Shown: in pieces, positions 28,790-37,526 of the stretch
Layout: every line of letters starts with the position of its first letter
Position numbering within the stretch: the stretch's first letter is position 1
Assembly: GCA_965215545.1 (NCBI GenBank)
Contig: OZ244066.1
Location: 2,976,001 to 3,040,000 of the forward strand
Reading direction: 5' to 3'
DNA: 64,000 nt
From: MPNP01 sp965215545
GTDB lineage: Bacteria; Pseudomonadota; Alphaproteobacteria; Rhodobacterales; Rhodobacteraceae
Notes under the pieces: model-generated
The model's input: only the letters and a program-made list of their open reading frames with translations
Told to the model about the DNA's origin: nothing
The model's database searches: none
Made by a program: the position numbers and the translations under genes

Positions 28790-29185
28790 TCAACCTTGAC
28801 CGGCGGCATCGGTGGACCCGGATGGGTCCCCGCTCCCGGCGATCATCTTGTTGAGGCTGGTCATTTCGCTGGTGAGCATGATGATGCGATTCTGCAACGA
28901 ATCGATGCGACTGACGATCTCACTGGCATCTTCCGGCGTGGCGATCGCCGTGGCTGAAGCAGCCTTGATGTCATCGATCTCGGCTGATTGATCGACCAGA
29001 CGACTGGCAAGACTCATGGCAGCAATGACCAGGAGTTCGGAACTCGAACCATGGGTGTTGCGGTTGGCCCATTTGGCAAGTTCAGCATCAAGCAGCCTGG
29101 CCGCCCTGGATGACTTCTCGTATTCATCCTGATGACATTGAAGGCCCAGGAGCCGCCCCCCGACATTGATCGAGATTTCAGGCAT
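28790..29185 (-). CDS. zapA: cell division protein ZapA
   Basis: ZapA promotes FtsZ bundling at the division site. The N-terminal strand-loop starts MPEISINVGGRLLGLQCHQD, followed by ARLLDAELAKW, LLVIAAMSLAS and a C-terminal coiled coil (EIVSRIDSLQNRIIMLTSEM). At 131 residues it is a normal alphaproteobacterial ZapA. I start at ATG 29185, where the conserved N-terminus begins; the longer frame to 29473 belongs to overlapping coiled-coil DNA. Its start overlaps the stop of the upstream gene by 8 bases. Confidence 0.88.
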   Translation of the reverse strand: MPEISINVGGRLLGLQCHQDEYEKSSRAARLLDAELAKWANRNTHGSSSELLVIAAMSLASRLVDQSAEIDDIKAASATAIATPEDASEIVSRIDSLQNRIIMLTSEMTSLNKMIAGSGDPSGSTDAAGQG

Positions 29186-29573
29186 GATCCAACTCCGCAA
29201 ACACCTCGTCAAGTTGACTGAGTATGGCCTTGACGTCAGCCCGGTCCGCCAGGATTTGCTCCTGGAGGACGTTGATCTTCGATTCCAGCAACCTGTTGCG
29301 TTCACCGAGTTCACGCGTGCGGGACTTTTCCTCTGCCAGGGCCTTGCCGAGTGAGGCCGTGTCCGGTTCGGTCCCGGTGGCGGGAACCGGAGTCGTCTGG
29401 GCCCTCGCAAGCTGTTCATTGAGCGCCTTGATCTGTTCATTGCGGGCCGAGAGCGCAAACTCCTGTTCGCCATGAACCTTCAGTGCCTGCTTGCGGTACT
29501 GGGCAAACAGGGTCTGCAGATTGCCGAACGTGTCTTCAAGCCTCTTGATCGAGACCAGTGGGTCATGAGTCAT
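29178..29573 (-). CDS. coiled-coil protein next to zapA
   Basis: ATG 29573 opens a 131-residue, heptad-rich protein (VSIKRLEDTFGNLQTLFAQY, ALSARNEQIKALNEQL, ALAEEKSRTRELGERNRLLE, SKINVLQEQI) with a negatively charged tail, QLDEVFAELDHA. There is no signal peptide or membrane segment. It overlaps the start of zapA. Small coiled-coil genes before zapA occur in alphaproteobacteria and may act in the same division complex, but I cannot assign a named family with certainty. The long frame above residue 1 is an ORF artefact. Confidence 0.75.
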   Translation of the reverse strand: MTHDPLVSIKRLEDTFGNLQTLFAQYRKQALKVHGEQEFALSARNEQIKALNEQLARAQTTPVPATGTEPDTASLGKALAEEKSRTRELGERNRLLESKINVLQEQILADRADVKAILSQLDEVFAELDHA

Positions 29574-29763
29574 CGTCGATTCCTTGCTGTCCCGGAGCCG
29601 GATTTGGTCCACTGATTCGGCCTGTCGTCTATCATGGCGAATTTCTAGACTGATTTTCGACAGGTTGCCAATCCTTGTCTTGATTCCCTGCATGGCAGTG
29701 ATAACAGGCGGTCCTGACACCGGATGGGTGATGGCGATCCCGGCGAGAGAGACAGGTGGAGTC

Positions 29764-31788
29764 ATGGATATACAGCATCTTCGTGCAGCCCACCCCGAAC
29801 ACTGGCAGCAGGCCTGTGCCATTCGTGCCCTCGCCATGGATGCTGTCGAGAGGGCTGGTTCGGGTCATCCCGGCATGCCGATGGGCATGGCCGATGTGGC
29901 GACAGTGCTCTTTGCCAGGCATCTGAAATTCTATGCCGCGCAGCCGGACTGGTCCGATCGCGACCGGTTCGTCCTGTCGGCCGGGCATGGTTCAATGCTG
30001 CTGTATGCCCTGCTCTATCTCACGGGTCATCCCGACTTTGATCTCGGCCAACTCAGGAATTTCCGCCAACTCGGCGCACGAACGGCAGGACATCCTGAAT
30101 ATGAGGGCGGGAATGGCGTCGAGACCACAACGGGGCCCCTTGGCCAAGGTCTGGCCAATGCTGTGGGGCTGGCCATTGCCGAAGCCAACCTCCGGGCTCG
30201 TTTCGGGACCGAACTGGTTGACCACCGCACTTATGTCCTCGTCGGTGACGGGTGTCTCATGGAGGGAATCAGTCACGAGGCCATGTCCCTGGCTGGTCGG
30301 TTGGGCCTCGGGCGCCTGACAGTTCTCTGGGATGATAACCGAATCACGATCGATGGTCCGGTCGGCCTGTCTGATGCCACTGATCAGGAGCAGCGATTTG
30401 CCGCCAGCGGATGGCAGACCCTGACCTGCGACGGTCATGATCCCGTCGCCATCGATGCGGCTCTGACAGACGCCAGGGCAGATGAGAATCCGACCTTCAT
30501 TGCCTGCCGGACCCGTATTGGCTACGGGTCACCCAACAAGGAAGGATCGGCGGCGGCCCACGGATCCCCTCTCGGAGCCGACGAGATTGCCCTCACCCGC
30601 GAACGGTATGGCTGGCATCATCCGCCGTTCAGCATTCCAGATGATATCCTGCAGTCCTGGCGCAGTGTGGGTGCCGCCGGCCAGGCCGAGCATGAGGGTT
30701 GGCGGCAACGCCTGGCAGCCGCGCGCCCACGCCGCCGCCGTGAACTGGAGCGGCGCCTGGCGGGCCGCGTCCCCAAGCGGGTCTTTGCCGTCATCCGTTC
30801 TCTGAAACGGCAGGCAGTGGCCGACAGGCCAGACCTGGCCACCCGCAAGGCCTCCGAGATGGTGCTCAAGGCGATCAATCCGTTGATGCCGGAACTGGTG
30901 GGCGGTTCGGCCGACCTGACAGGATCCAACAACACCCTGACTGCTGATCTCGGGATCTTCGATCGGGGCAACGAGCAGGGTCGCTACCTGTATTACGGGA
31001 TCCGGGAACATGCCATGGTGGCCGCCATGAATGGTCTGGCCCTGCACGGCGGCATCCGTCCCTACGGGGGCACCTTTCTCTGTTTTGCCGATTATGCCCG
31101 CCCCTCCCTGCGCCTGGCCGCATTGATGAAACAGCCCATCGTCAATGTCATGACCCATGACTCCATCGGTCTCGGCGAGGACGGTCCAACCCATCAACCC
31201 ATCGAGCATCTGGCGATGTTGCGGGCCACACCCAACCTGCATGTCTTCCGACCGTGCGATCTGATCGAAACGGCCGAAGCCTGGCAACTGGCACTGACAA
31301 GTGTGGCCACACCGTCTGTCCTTGCCCTGACCCGCCAGCCGCTTCCGACCCTGCGCACCACCTACCAGCACACCAACCAGGTGCAGAAAGGTGCCTACAC
31401 CTTGGCCAATTTCAATGGAGCGCGCCAGGTCATCCTGCTGGCGTCCGGCTCCGAAGTTGCCATTGCCATGGACGCCCGCCGGGTGCTTGACGGTCTTGGC
31501 ATCGGCACCCGCGTGGTCAGCATGCCGTGCTGGGAACGCTTTGCCGAGCAGGCGCCGGCCTATCGGCGGCAGGTCCTGCCCGCCGGCCCGGTCCGCATCG
31601 CCATCGAGGCCGGCATCAGCCAGGGCTGGGAGCGCTGGACGATCGGTGAGCGCGGCAAGGAGAGAAAGGCGGGTTTTGTCGGCATGACCACCTTCGGAGC
31701 CTCGGCCCCGGCCCCCGACCTCTATCGCCATTTTGGCATTACGGTCGAAGCCGTGGTAGAGACAGCCCGGGATCTCTGTGCCCTCTGA
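29764..31788 (+). CDS. tkt: transketolase
   Basis: Thiamine-diphosphate enzyme of the pentose phosphate and Calvin-type cycles. The N-terminus MDIQHLRAAHPEHWQQACAI, the substrate/cofactor segments AGSGHPGMPMGMAD and ETTTGPLGQGLANAVG, and the GDG..EG diphosphate/metal site (VLVGDGCLMEGISHEAMSLA) are visible; later come GSADLTGSNNT and GIREHAMVAAMNG. I chose ATG 29764, which has an AGGTGGAG ribosome binding site, over the long frame from 29584. 674 residues, normal. It is followed with a 38-base gap by gap and then pgk, a common Calvin/glycolysis gene set in this group. Confidence 0.95.
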   Translation: MDIQHLRAAHPEHWQQACAIRALAMDAVERAGSGHPGMPMGMADVATVLFARHLKFYAAQPDWSDRDRFVLSAGHGSMLLYALLYLTGHPDFDLGQLRNFRQLGARTAGHPEYEGGNGVETTTGPLGQGLANAVGLAIAEANLRARFGTELVDHRTYVLVGDGCLMEGISHEAMSLAGRLGLGRLTVLWDDNRITIDGPVGLSDATDQEQRFAASGWQTLTCDGHDPVAIDAALTDARADENPTFIACRTRIGYGSPNKEGSAAAHGSPLGADEIALTRERYGWHHPPFSIPDDILQSWRSVGAAGQAEHEGWRQRLAAARPRRRRELERRLAGRVPKRVFAVIRSLKRQAVADRPDLATRKASEMVLKAINPLMPELVGGSADLTGSNNTLTADLGIFDRGNEQGRYLYYGIREHAMVAAMNGLALHGGIRPYGGTFLCFADYARPSLRLAALMKQPIVNVMTHDSIGLGEDGPTHQPIEHLAMLRATPNLHVFRPCDLIETAEAWQLALTSVATPSVLALTRQPLPTLRTTYQHTNQVQKGAYTLANFNGARQVILLASGSEVAIAMDARRVLDGLGIGTRVVSMPCWERFAEQAPAYRRQVLPAGPVRIAIEAGISQGWERWTIGERGKERKAGFVGMTTFGASAPAPDLYRHFGITVEAVVETARDLCAL

Positions 31789-31825
31789 GTTCACCCACAA
31801 CCTGACATCACCAGGGAGAACGACT

Positions 31826-32836
31826 TTGTCGGTAAAGGTTGGAATAAACGGATTTGGCCGGATCGGCAGAAATGTCCTGCGAGCCATTCTGGAATCGCGG
31901 CGTGAGGACATCGAGGTCGTTGCAATCAATGATCTGGCCACGATTGAGCAACTGGCCCATATGCTGGAATTCGACTCGGTGCATGGGCGGCTTGCCGAGA
32001 CGATCGTCATCGACGGTCAGACATTGAGAATCCGTGGCATGACCATGGCCGTCTCCGCCTGCCGCTCCCCCCAGGACCTGCCGTGGAACGGGGTCGATGT
32101 TGCACTTGAATGCACCGGTCTCTTCACCAGCCGGGACAAGGCCGGAGCTCATCTCGCCAATGGCGCCCACAAGGTCCTGATCTCTGCGCCCGCCGGCGAT
32201 GTCGATCGGACCGTCGTGGCCGGCGTCAATGATGCCGAACTCCAGGCCGGAGACCGGATCGTCTCCAATGCCTCCTGCACCACCAACTGTCTTGCCCCCG
32301 TGGCCAAGGTCCTGCATGCCGCCATCGGCATCGAGCGGGGTTTCATGACCACCGTGCATGCCTACACCGGCGGCCAGCCGATACTCGATACCGTGCACGC
32401 CAATCTCTACCGGGCCCGGGCCGCCTCACTCTCGATGATTCCAACGACCACGGGTGCCGCCAAGGCTGTGGGGCTGGTCCTGCCGGAACTCCGGGGCAAA
32501 CTTGACGGTGTGGCCATCCGGGTGCCCGTGCCCAATGTCTCGGTCGTTGACCTGACCTTCACTGCGACCCAACCGACATCGGTCGATGCCATCAATGCAG
32601 CCATCATCGCAGCGGCCGGGGGCCCGCTCGCCGGCATTCTGGGCGTGACTGACAGGCCCAACGTCTCGGTCGACTTCAACCACGACAGCCGCTCCTCCAT
32701 CTTCCATCTTGATCAGACCCGGGTGATGGATGACACCTTGTGCCGCATCCTCTCATGGTATGACAATGAATGGGGGTTCTCGAACCGCATGGCTGACATC
32801 GCCGTGCGCATGCATGCGTTGTCAGCGGGCGGTTGA
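31826..32836 (+). CDS. gap: glyceraldehyde-3-phosphate dehydrogenase
   Basis: The NAD(P)-binding N-terminus SVKVGINGFGRIGRNVLR, the active site SNASCTTNC (Cys at residue 151), the later phosphate-binding segment TGAAKAVGLVLPELRGK and the C-terminal SWYDNEWGFSNRM are all present. I propose a TTG start at 31826, because the conserved N-terminus begins there and AGGGAGAA precedes it; an ATG at 31778 would add 16 residues overlapping tkt. The Asp in AINDL favours NAD over NADP. 336 residues. Confidence 0.93.
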   Translation: MSVKVGINGFGRIGRNVLRAILESRREDIEVVAINDLATIEQLAHMLEFDSVHGRLAETIVIDGQTLRIRGMTMAVSACRSPQDLPWNGVDVALECTGLFTSRDKAGAHLANGAHKVLISAPAGDVDRTVVAGVNDAELQAGDRIVSNASCTTNCLAPVAKVLHAAIGIERGFMTTVHAYTGGQPILDTVHANLYRARAASLSMIPTTTGAAKAVGLVLPELRGKLDGVAIRVPVPNVSVVDLTFTATQPTSVDAINAAIIAAAGGPLAGILGVTDRPNVSVDFNHDSRSSIFHLDQTRVMDDTLCRILSWYDNEWGFSNRMADIAVRMHALSAGG

Positions 32837-32862
32837 GATCAGACGCGCCCACCAGCCCCGAC

Positions 32863-34050
32863 ATGTCAAGGACCTGGCTGACACTTGATTCACTTGACCT
32901 GACCGGCCGTCGGGTTCTTGTACGGGTCGACATCAATGTCCCCATCAAGGCAGGTCACATCCTCGATATCACCCGCATCAAGGCGATCGTACCCACGGTG
33001 ACGGCAATCCTGCAGCATGGGGGGACAGTTGTGCTGGCCGCCCATCTTGGCCGTCCCGGCGGCCAAATCCTGCCCGAGTTATCGCTGGGGCAGCTGCACG
33101 CCACGTTGGAAGGGACCCTGAACCAGCCGGTTGTCCTGCATCCGGACATTGCCACCGGCCCCCCATCGGAACTTGATCCCGGGTCGATCCATCTGCTTGA
33201 GAATCTGAGGTTTGCAGCAGGTGAGACCGCCAATGATCCGGCCTTTTGTCACCAGCTGGCTGCATGGGGTGACATCTACTGCAATGATGCCTTTGCTGTG
33301 TCCCACCGGGCCCATGCCTCGACAAGCGGCATCACATCCCTCCTGCCCTCGGTTGCCGGCCGTCTGCTGGAAAAGGAGCTGGCCGTGCTCACGGCCATGA
33401 TGACGGCACCCGACCGCCCCGTGGCGGCCATCGTGGGCGGGGCGAAGATTTCCACCAAGATCGCCCTGCTGGCCAGCCTGACATCCCTTGCCGATGTCCT
33501 GTTCGTCGGTGGTGGCATGGCCAACACATTCCTGCTGGCCCGGGGTCTGGCCATCGGGACATCCCTCGCCGAGCCTGATGCCGTGGAGGCGGTGCACCGG
33601 ATTGATGCCCTGGCCGAAACCCACCAGTGCGAGATCCTGCTGCCCCACGACGTGGTCTGTGCCGCAACGCTGGCACCCGAGGCCCATCATTCGATCAGGG
33701 AGGTCGGGGACTGCCCCACCGACCAGATGATCCTGGACACCGGACCGGCAAGTGTGGCCCGGTTGGGTGACAGGCTAGCCCGCTGCCACACGGTCCTCTG
33801 GAACGGCCCGATCGGCGCCTTTGAAACACCCCCCTTCGACCAGGGATCGGTGGCCCTTGCTCGCCGCATTGCCGAACTGGGCGCCACGGGTGATCTGGCC
33901 TCGATTGCCGGTGGCGGCGAGACCCTCGCCGCCATCAGCGGTGCCGGCGCCAGTGCCGGGTTCACGCATCTCTCAACCGGCGGTGGTGCCTTCCTCGCCT
34001 ACCTGCAGGGCGACCCACTGCCCGGCATCCAGGCACTCCACCCGGCCTGA
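32863..34050 (+). CDS. pgk: phosphoglycerate kinase
   Basis: PGK has the N-terminal substrate motif RVLVRVDINVPIKAG, a LAAHLGRPGG segment, the GGAKISTKIALL block and a C-terminal nucleotide site (WNGPIGAFETPPFDQG, IAGGGETLAAISGAG and FTHLSTGGGAFLAYLQGD). I start at ATG 32863 (MSRTWLTLD); a TTG 30 bases upstream is also in frame. 395 residues. It is the third gene of tkt-gap-pgk. A repeat-rich gap follows. Confidence 0.94.
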   Translation: MSRTWLTLDSLDLTGRRVLVRVDINVPIKAGHILDITRIKAIVPTVTAILQHGGTVVLAAHLGRPGGQILPELSLGQLHATLEGTLNQPVVLHPDIATGPPSELDPGSIHLLENLRFAAGETANDPAFCHQLAAWGDIYCNDAFAVSHRAHASTSGITSLLPSVAGRLLEKELAVLTAMMTAPDRPVAAIVGGAKISTKIALLASLTSLADVLFVGGGMANTFLLARGLAIGTSLAEPDAVEAVHRIDALAETHQCEILLPHDVVCAATLAPEAHHSIREVGDCPTDQMILDTGPASVARLGDRLARCHTVLWNGPIGAFETPPFDQGSVALARRIAELGATGDLASIAGGGETLAAISGAGASAGFTHLSTGGGAFLAYLQGDPLPGIQALHPA

Positions 34051-34775
34051 TCAGCCAGAATTCGAAATCGCCAATCCTCATTGGTGCTCCAGAACCACAC
34101 AACCATCAAATCCCACACCCAGCCTGAGGTGCAATGGCCGCGCGTCAACCCGAGGGCAGGCAGAGCCCGGTTGAGGATTGACCCCCCGATGACCCTGCCA
34201 CTCCGGGACAGCTCCGAAATAAAACCCCACTGCCACTCTGAAGTGCAACGACCGAGCGTCAACCCTCGCTCGGGCCCCGCCCGCCCTCGGGTTGACGCTC
34301 GGTGAGCCCGCATCACGCCCATCCAGATTGGTGCACTGCACCAGATGTGTCTCGGGGCCCTCCTGACGCCCGATTGCTGTCTGCAAGGATTGCCAAACCG
34401 CTGGGATCGGACCATCTTTGGTGCTGGCATGAAGGAGCGTGACCCAACCACATGAACCGGGACAATCCATTCGTGTCGGATTCTGCAGGGATATGATCGA
34501 ATGTGAATGATGGTCATCGCGGGCGGCATCGCACCTGTCGAAGTCCTTTGCAGCATCCGATCGCCCCGCCCGCAGACCGATGTCCTCCCTTCCGACCGTC
34601 AGGGTCAGTCTCAAGACCCTGGTCCGGGCGGTCATGCGACCCGGACAACCCGGAATGTTGCGAGTCCGGCTCTGCACGACGACCAAGGGACTCGTGACGG
34701 GGATTGGGCTGCTGGATCTTGCAATTGCGGCCACTTGGCGTGTATAGGTGTCTGGGCAGGACGGTTGGACCCATC
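34051..34775. other. repeat-bearing intergenic gap between pgk and the FtsB-like gene
   Basis: No gene. It carries palindromic repeat copy B, a more diverged relative C at about 34111-34190 (GAGGTGCAATGGCCGCGCGT resembles the leader and arm), and a non-coding stretch up to the FtsB-like start. ORF-like frames here only reflect the repeats. Confidence 0.6.
34225..34302. repeat. dispersed palindromic repeat, copy B
   Basis: The same 25-bp leader as in copy A (34225-34249, starting CCCCACTGCCACTCTGAAGT) is followed by perfect 14-bp arms: CCGAGCGTCAACCC at 34252-34265 and the complement at 34289-34302. The inner bases differ from copy A (a TCGCTCGGGC segment occurs here and near 58297). Confidence 0.8.
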
Positions 34776-35084
34776 ATGACTACAGGCAGACGATCGGCAG
34801 TGGCACGGGTGACGGAACCCCTGATTTTTGTGCTGTTGCTCTTTGTGATCGCTTATTTCGGCTATGCCCTGGTGCAGGGCCAGAACGGTCTCAACACGTT
34901 GGTGAATGTGCGGGATGAGCGCGTCGCCCTGCGGGATGAGCGGACCGCCCTCCAGGCTGAAGTGGATGTCATGCGCAACAAGACCCGGCGTATCTCGGAT
35001 GATTACCTTGACCTTGACCTCCTCGATGAACTCGCCCGTGACTTGCTGGGCTATGTCCGGGCCGGTGAGGTGATCGTGAATTGA
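34776..35084 (+). CDS. FtsB/DivIC-family septum protein
   Basis: A 102-residue protein with one N-terminal membrane helix (EPLIFVLLLFVIAYFGYALV) followed by a coiled coil (VNVRDERVALRDERTALQAE, VDVMRNKTRRISDDY) and the LDLLDELARDLLGYVRAGE end, as in FtsB/DivIC septum formation initiators. ATG 34776 (MTTGRRSAV) matches the family start. Its place just before pdhA is the usual alphaproteobacterial arrangement. It would act with FtsQ and FtsL in the division complex. Confidence 0.82.
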   Translation: MTTGRRSAVARVTEPLIFVLLLFVIAYFGYALVQGQNGLNTLVNVRDERVALRDERTALQAEVDVMRNKTRRISDDYLDLDLLDELARDLLGYVRAGEVIVN

Positions 35085-35118
35085 TCCACGATGCCCGCAG
35101 CCACCCCGGATCCCTGAC

Positions 35119-36144
35119 GTGACCACCCACAAGGCTGGATCCGCCCCCTCGAAGGGCAAGGGCCAGCGCAAGGCCACGGCCAGGGAGCTCCTGCACTGCT
35201 ATCGCAAGATGCTCCTGATCCGCCGGTTCGAGGAAAAGGCGGGCCAGCTCTATGGCATGGGACTCATCGGCGGCTTCTGTCACCTCTATATCGGCCAGGA
35301 AGCGGTCGTGACCGGCCTGACAGCCGTGGCCCGACCCGGAGACACACACATCACCGGTTATCGAGACCATGGTCATATGCTCGCCTGCGGGATGGAGCCC
35401 CGCCGCGTCATGGCTGAACTCACAGGCCGGGGCAGCGGGTATTCCGGGGGCAAGGGGGGCTCGATGCATATTTTCAGCCGGGACAGGAACTTCTTCGGTG
35501 GCCACGGCATTGTCGCTGCCCAGGTCCCGCTCGGGGCCGGGCTGGCCTTCGCGGCCACCTATACCGGTGACAAGAGCGTGTCGTTTACCTATTTCGGTGA
35601 TGGGGCGGCCAATCAGGGTCAGGTCTACGAGACCTTCAACATGGCCAGCCTCTGGAAACTTCCCGTGATCTTCGTCATCGAGAACAACCAGTATGCGATG
35701 GGCACATCCCTTGAACGGGCCTCGTCAACGCCGGAACTCTACAATCGGGGCCGGGCCTTCGGGATCCCTGGTGCGCTCGTGGATGGCATGGATGTCCTGG
35801 CGGTGCGGGATGCCGGTCGCAAGGCGACCCGCCACTGCCGGAATGGTAAGGGTCCCTATATCCTGGAAATGCTGACCTACCGTTACCGCGGTCACTCGAT
35901 GTCGGATCCGGCCAAATACCGGACCCGGGAGGAGGTGCAGGCCGTCCGTGCGACACGGGACCCGATCGAACACACCCGGCTCGATATCCTTGACCGTCAA
36001 CTGGCCGATGCCGAGACCCTGAAGGCAATTGATGACGAGATCAGGACCGTGGTGAATGATGCCGCCGCGTTTGCCCGTACTGAAGCTGAGCCGGAGGCAA
36101 GTGAGCTCTGGACCGATATTACCCGCGAGCCGGTTCCGTCATGA
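35119..36144 (+). CDS. pdhA: pyruvate dehydrogenase E1 component subunit alpha
   Basis: E1 alpha binds thiamine diphosphate and decarboxylates pyruvate. Landmarks are LIRRFEEKAGQLYGMGLIGG, FCHLYIGQEAV, the GRGSGYSGGKGGSMHIF stretch and the TPP motif YFGDGAANQGQVYETFN; the phosphorylation-loop-like region HSMSDPAKYRTREEV is also present. A GTG start at 35119 is used, with a lysine-rich N-terminal extension. 341 residues. pdhB begins 4 bases before its stop (ATGA-type overlap). Confidence 0.94.
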   Translation: MTTHKAGSAPSKGKGQRKATARELLHCYRKMLLIRRFEEKAGQLYGMGLIGGFCHLYIGQEAVVTGLTAVARPGDTHITGYRDHGHMLACGMEPRRVMAELTGRGSGYSGGKGGSMHIFSRDRNFFGGHGIVAAQVPLGAGLAFAATYTGDKSVSFTYFGDGAANQGQVYETFNMASLWKLPVIFVIENNQYAMGTSLERASSTPELYNRGRAFGIPGALVDGMDVLAVRDAGRKATRHCRNGKGPYILEMLTYRYRGHSMSDPAKYRTREEVQAVRATRDPIEHTRLDILDRQLADAETLKAIDDEIRTVVNDAAAFARTEAEPEASELWTDITREPVPS

Positions 36145-37526
36145 ACAGGGTCATCGACATCCTCATGCCGTCCCTCTCACCCACGATGGAGTCGGGCACG
36201 CTGTCGAACTGGCTGGTCAAGGAGGGGGACACCGTCGCTCCCGGCGATGTGATTGCCGAGATCGAGACGGACAAGGCGGTGATGGAGTTCGAGGCCATCG
36301 ACGAAGGCACCATCAAGACACTGATCATTGCCGCCGGAACCCCGGACCTGCCGGTCAATACCCCAATCGCCGAACTTGAGATCAAGGGCGATTCCGCGCC
36401 ATCGGTGCATCACGTTGCCCCCGTCACGCCACCTGCCGCCACATCTGCGCCGCCGCCCGCTGCCCCGGCCAACCCGGAACCGGCCCAGCCCCTGGATATC
36501 CTGCCCAAGGATGGCGATGTTCAGGACACCACGGCAATCCAGGTTCTCTCAGTGCGCGAGGCCCTGCGGGATGCCATGGCCGAAGAGATGCGACGTGATG
36601 ACCGGGTCTTTCTCATGGGTGAGGAAGTCGCCGAATATCAGGGCGCCTACAAGGTCTCCCAGGGTCTGCTTGATGAATTCGGAGCCCGTCGTGTGGTCGA
36701 TACCCCCATCACCGAGCACGGTTTTACCGGACTGGGGGTCGGGGCTGCGATCGGCGGCCTGCATCCGATCATCGAGTTCATGACCTTCAACTTCGCCATG
36801 CAGGCCATTGACCAGATCATCAACTCGGCAGCCAAGATCCTGTACATGTCCGGCGGCCAGATCAACTGCCCGATCGTGTTTCGAGGCCCCAATGGTGCCG
36901 CAGCCCGGGTGGCAGCCCAGCACAGTCAGGACTATGCCGCCTGGTATGCTCATATCCCGGGCCTCAAGGTCATCGCGCCCTACAGCGCAGCGGATGCCAA
37001 GGGTCTGCTGAAGTCGGCCATCCGCGACCCCAATCCGGTGGTCTTCCTCGAAAACGAGATCCTCTATGGTCAGAGTTTCCCGGTTCCCGATACCGACGAT
37101 CACACTGTCCCCATTGGCAAGGCCCGCATCTGGCAGGAGGGTGACGATGTCACGCTGGTCTCCTTTGGCATCGGCATGACCCATACCCTGGCGGCCGCGA
37201 GCACGCTGGCCGACAAGGGGATTGCCGCCGAGATCATCGATCTGCGCACCCTGAGGCCCATGGACACCGCGACAGTGATCGAGTCAGTCCGCAAAACCAA
37301 CCGCTGCGTGACGGTGGAGGAAGGCTGGCCAGTCTGCTCGATTGGCAGCCACCTCAGTTCGGTCCTGATGCAGGAAGCCTTCGACTGGCTTGATGCCCCC
37401 GTCGTCACCTGCACGGGGAAAGATGTCCCCATGCCCTATGCAGCCAATCTTGAACGTCTGGCTCTTGTCTCGAGCCAGGAGGTCCTCACCGCTGTCGAGT
37501 CCGTCCTCTACCGATCGATTGACTGA
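36141..37526 (+). CDS. pdhB: pyruvate dehydrogenase E1 component subunit beta with N-terminal lipoyl domain
   Basis: Residues 1-80 are a lipoyl domain (ILMPSLSPTMESGTLSNWLV, EIETDKAVMEFEAID, with the lipoyl-lysine in ETDKAV), followed by a Pro/Ala-rich linker (about 92-116). The rest is E1 beta: REALRDAMAEEMRRDDRVFL, MGEEVAEYQGAYKVSQGL, FDFAMQ-like MTFNFAMQAIDQII, and FRGPNGAAARVAAQHSQDY. 461 residues. The fused lipoyl domain on E1 beta is a known alphaproteobacterial trait. The start overlaps the pdhA stop, and the stop overlaps pdhC by one base. Confidence 0.95.
   Translation: MNRVIDILMPSLSPTMESGTLSNWLVKEGDTVAPGDVIAEIETDKAVMEFEAIDEGTIKTLIIAAGTPDLPVNTPIAELEIKGDSAPSVHHVAPVTPPAATSAPPPAAPANPEPAQPLDILPKDGDVQDTTAIQVLSVREALRDAMAEEMRRDDRVFLMGEEVAEYQGAYKVSQGLLDEFGARRVVDTPITEHGFTGLGVGAAIGGLHPIIEFMTFNFAMQAIDQIINSAAKILYMSGGQINCPIVFRGPNGAAARVAAQHSQDYAAWYAHIPGLKVIAPYSAADAKGLLKSAIRDPNPVVFLENEILYGQSFPVPDTDDHTVPIGKARIWQEGDDVTLVSFGIGMTHTLAAASTLADKGIAAEIIDLRTLRPMDTATVIESVRKTNRCVTVEEGWPVCSIGSHLSSVLMQEAFDWLDAPVVTCTGKDVPMPYAANLERLALVSSQEVLTAVESVLYRSID

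Noticed and set aside
34081..34305. Short open frames over palindromic repeats B and C as genes
   Set aside because: They translate the repeats themselves (reverse frames give SVNPR and VDAR-like repeats) without start signals.
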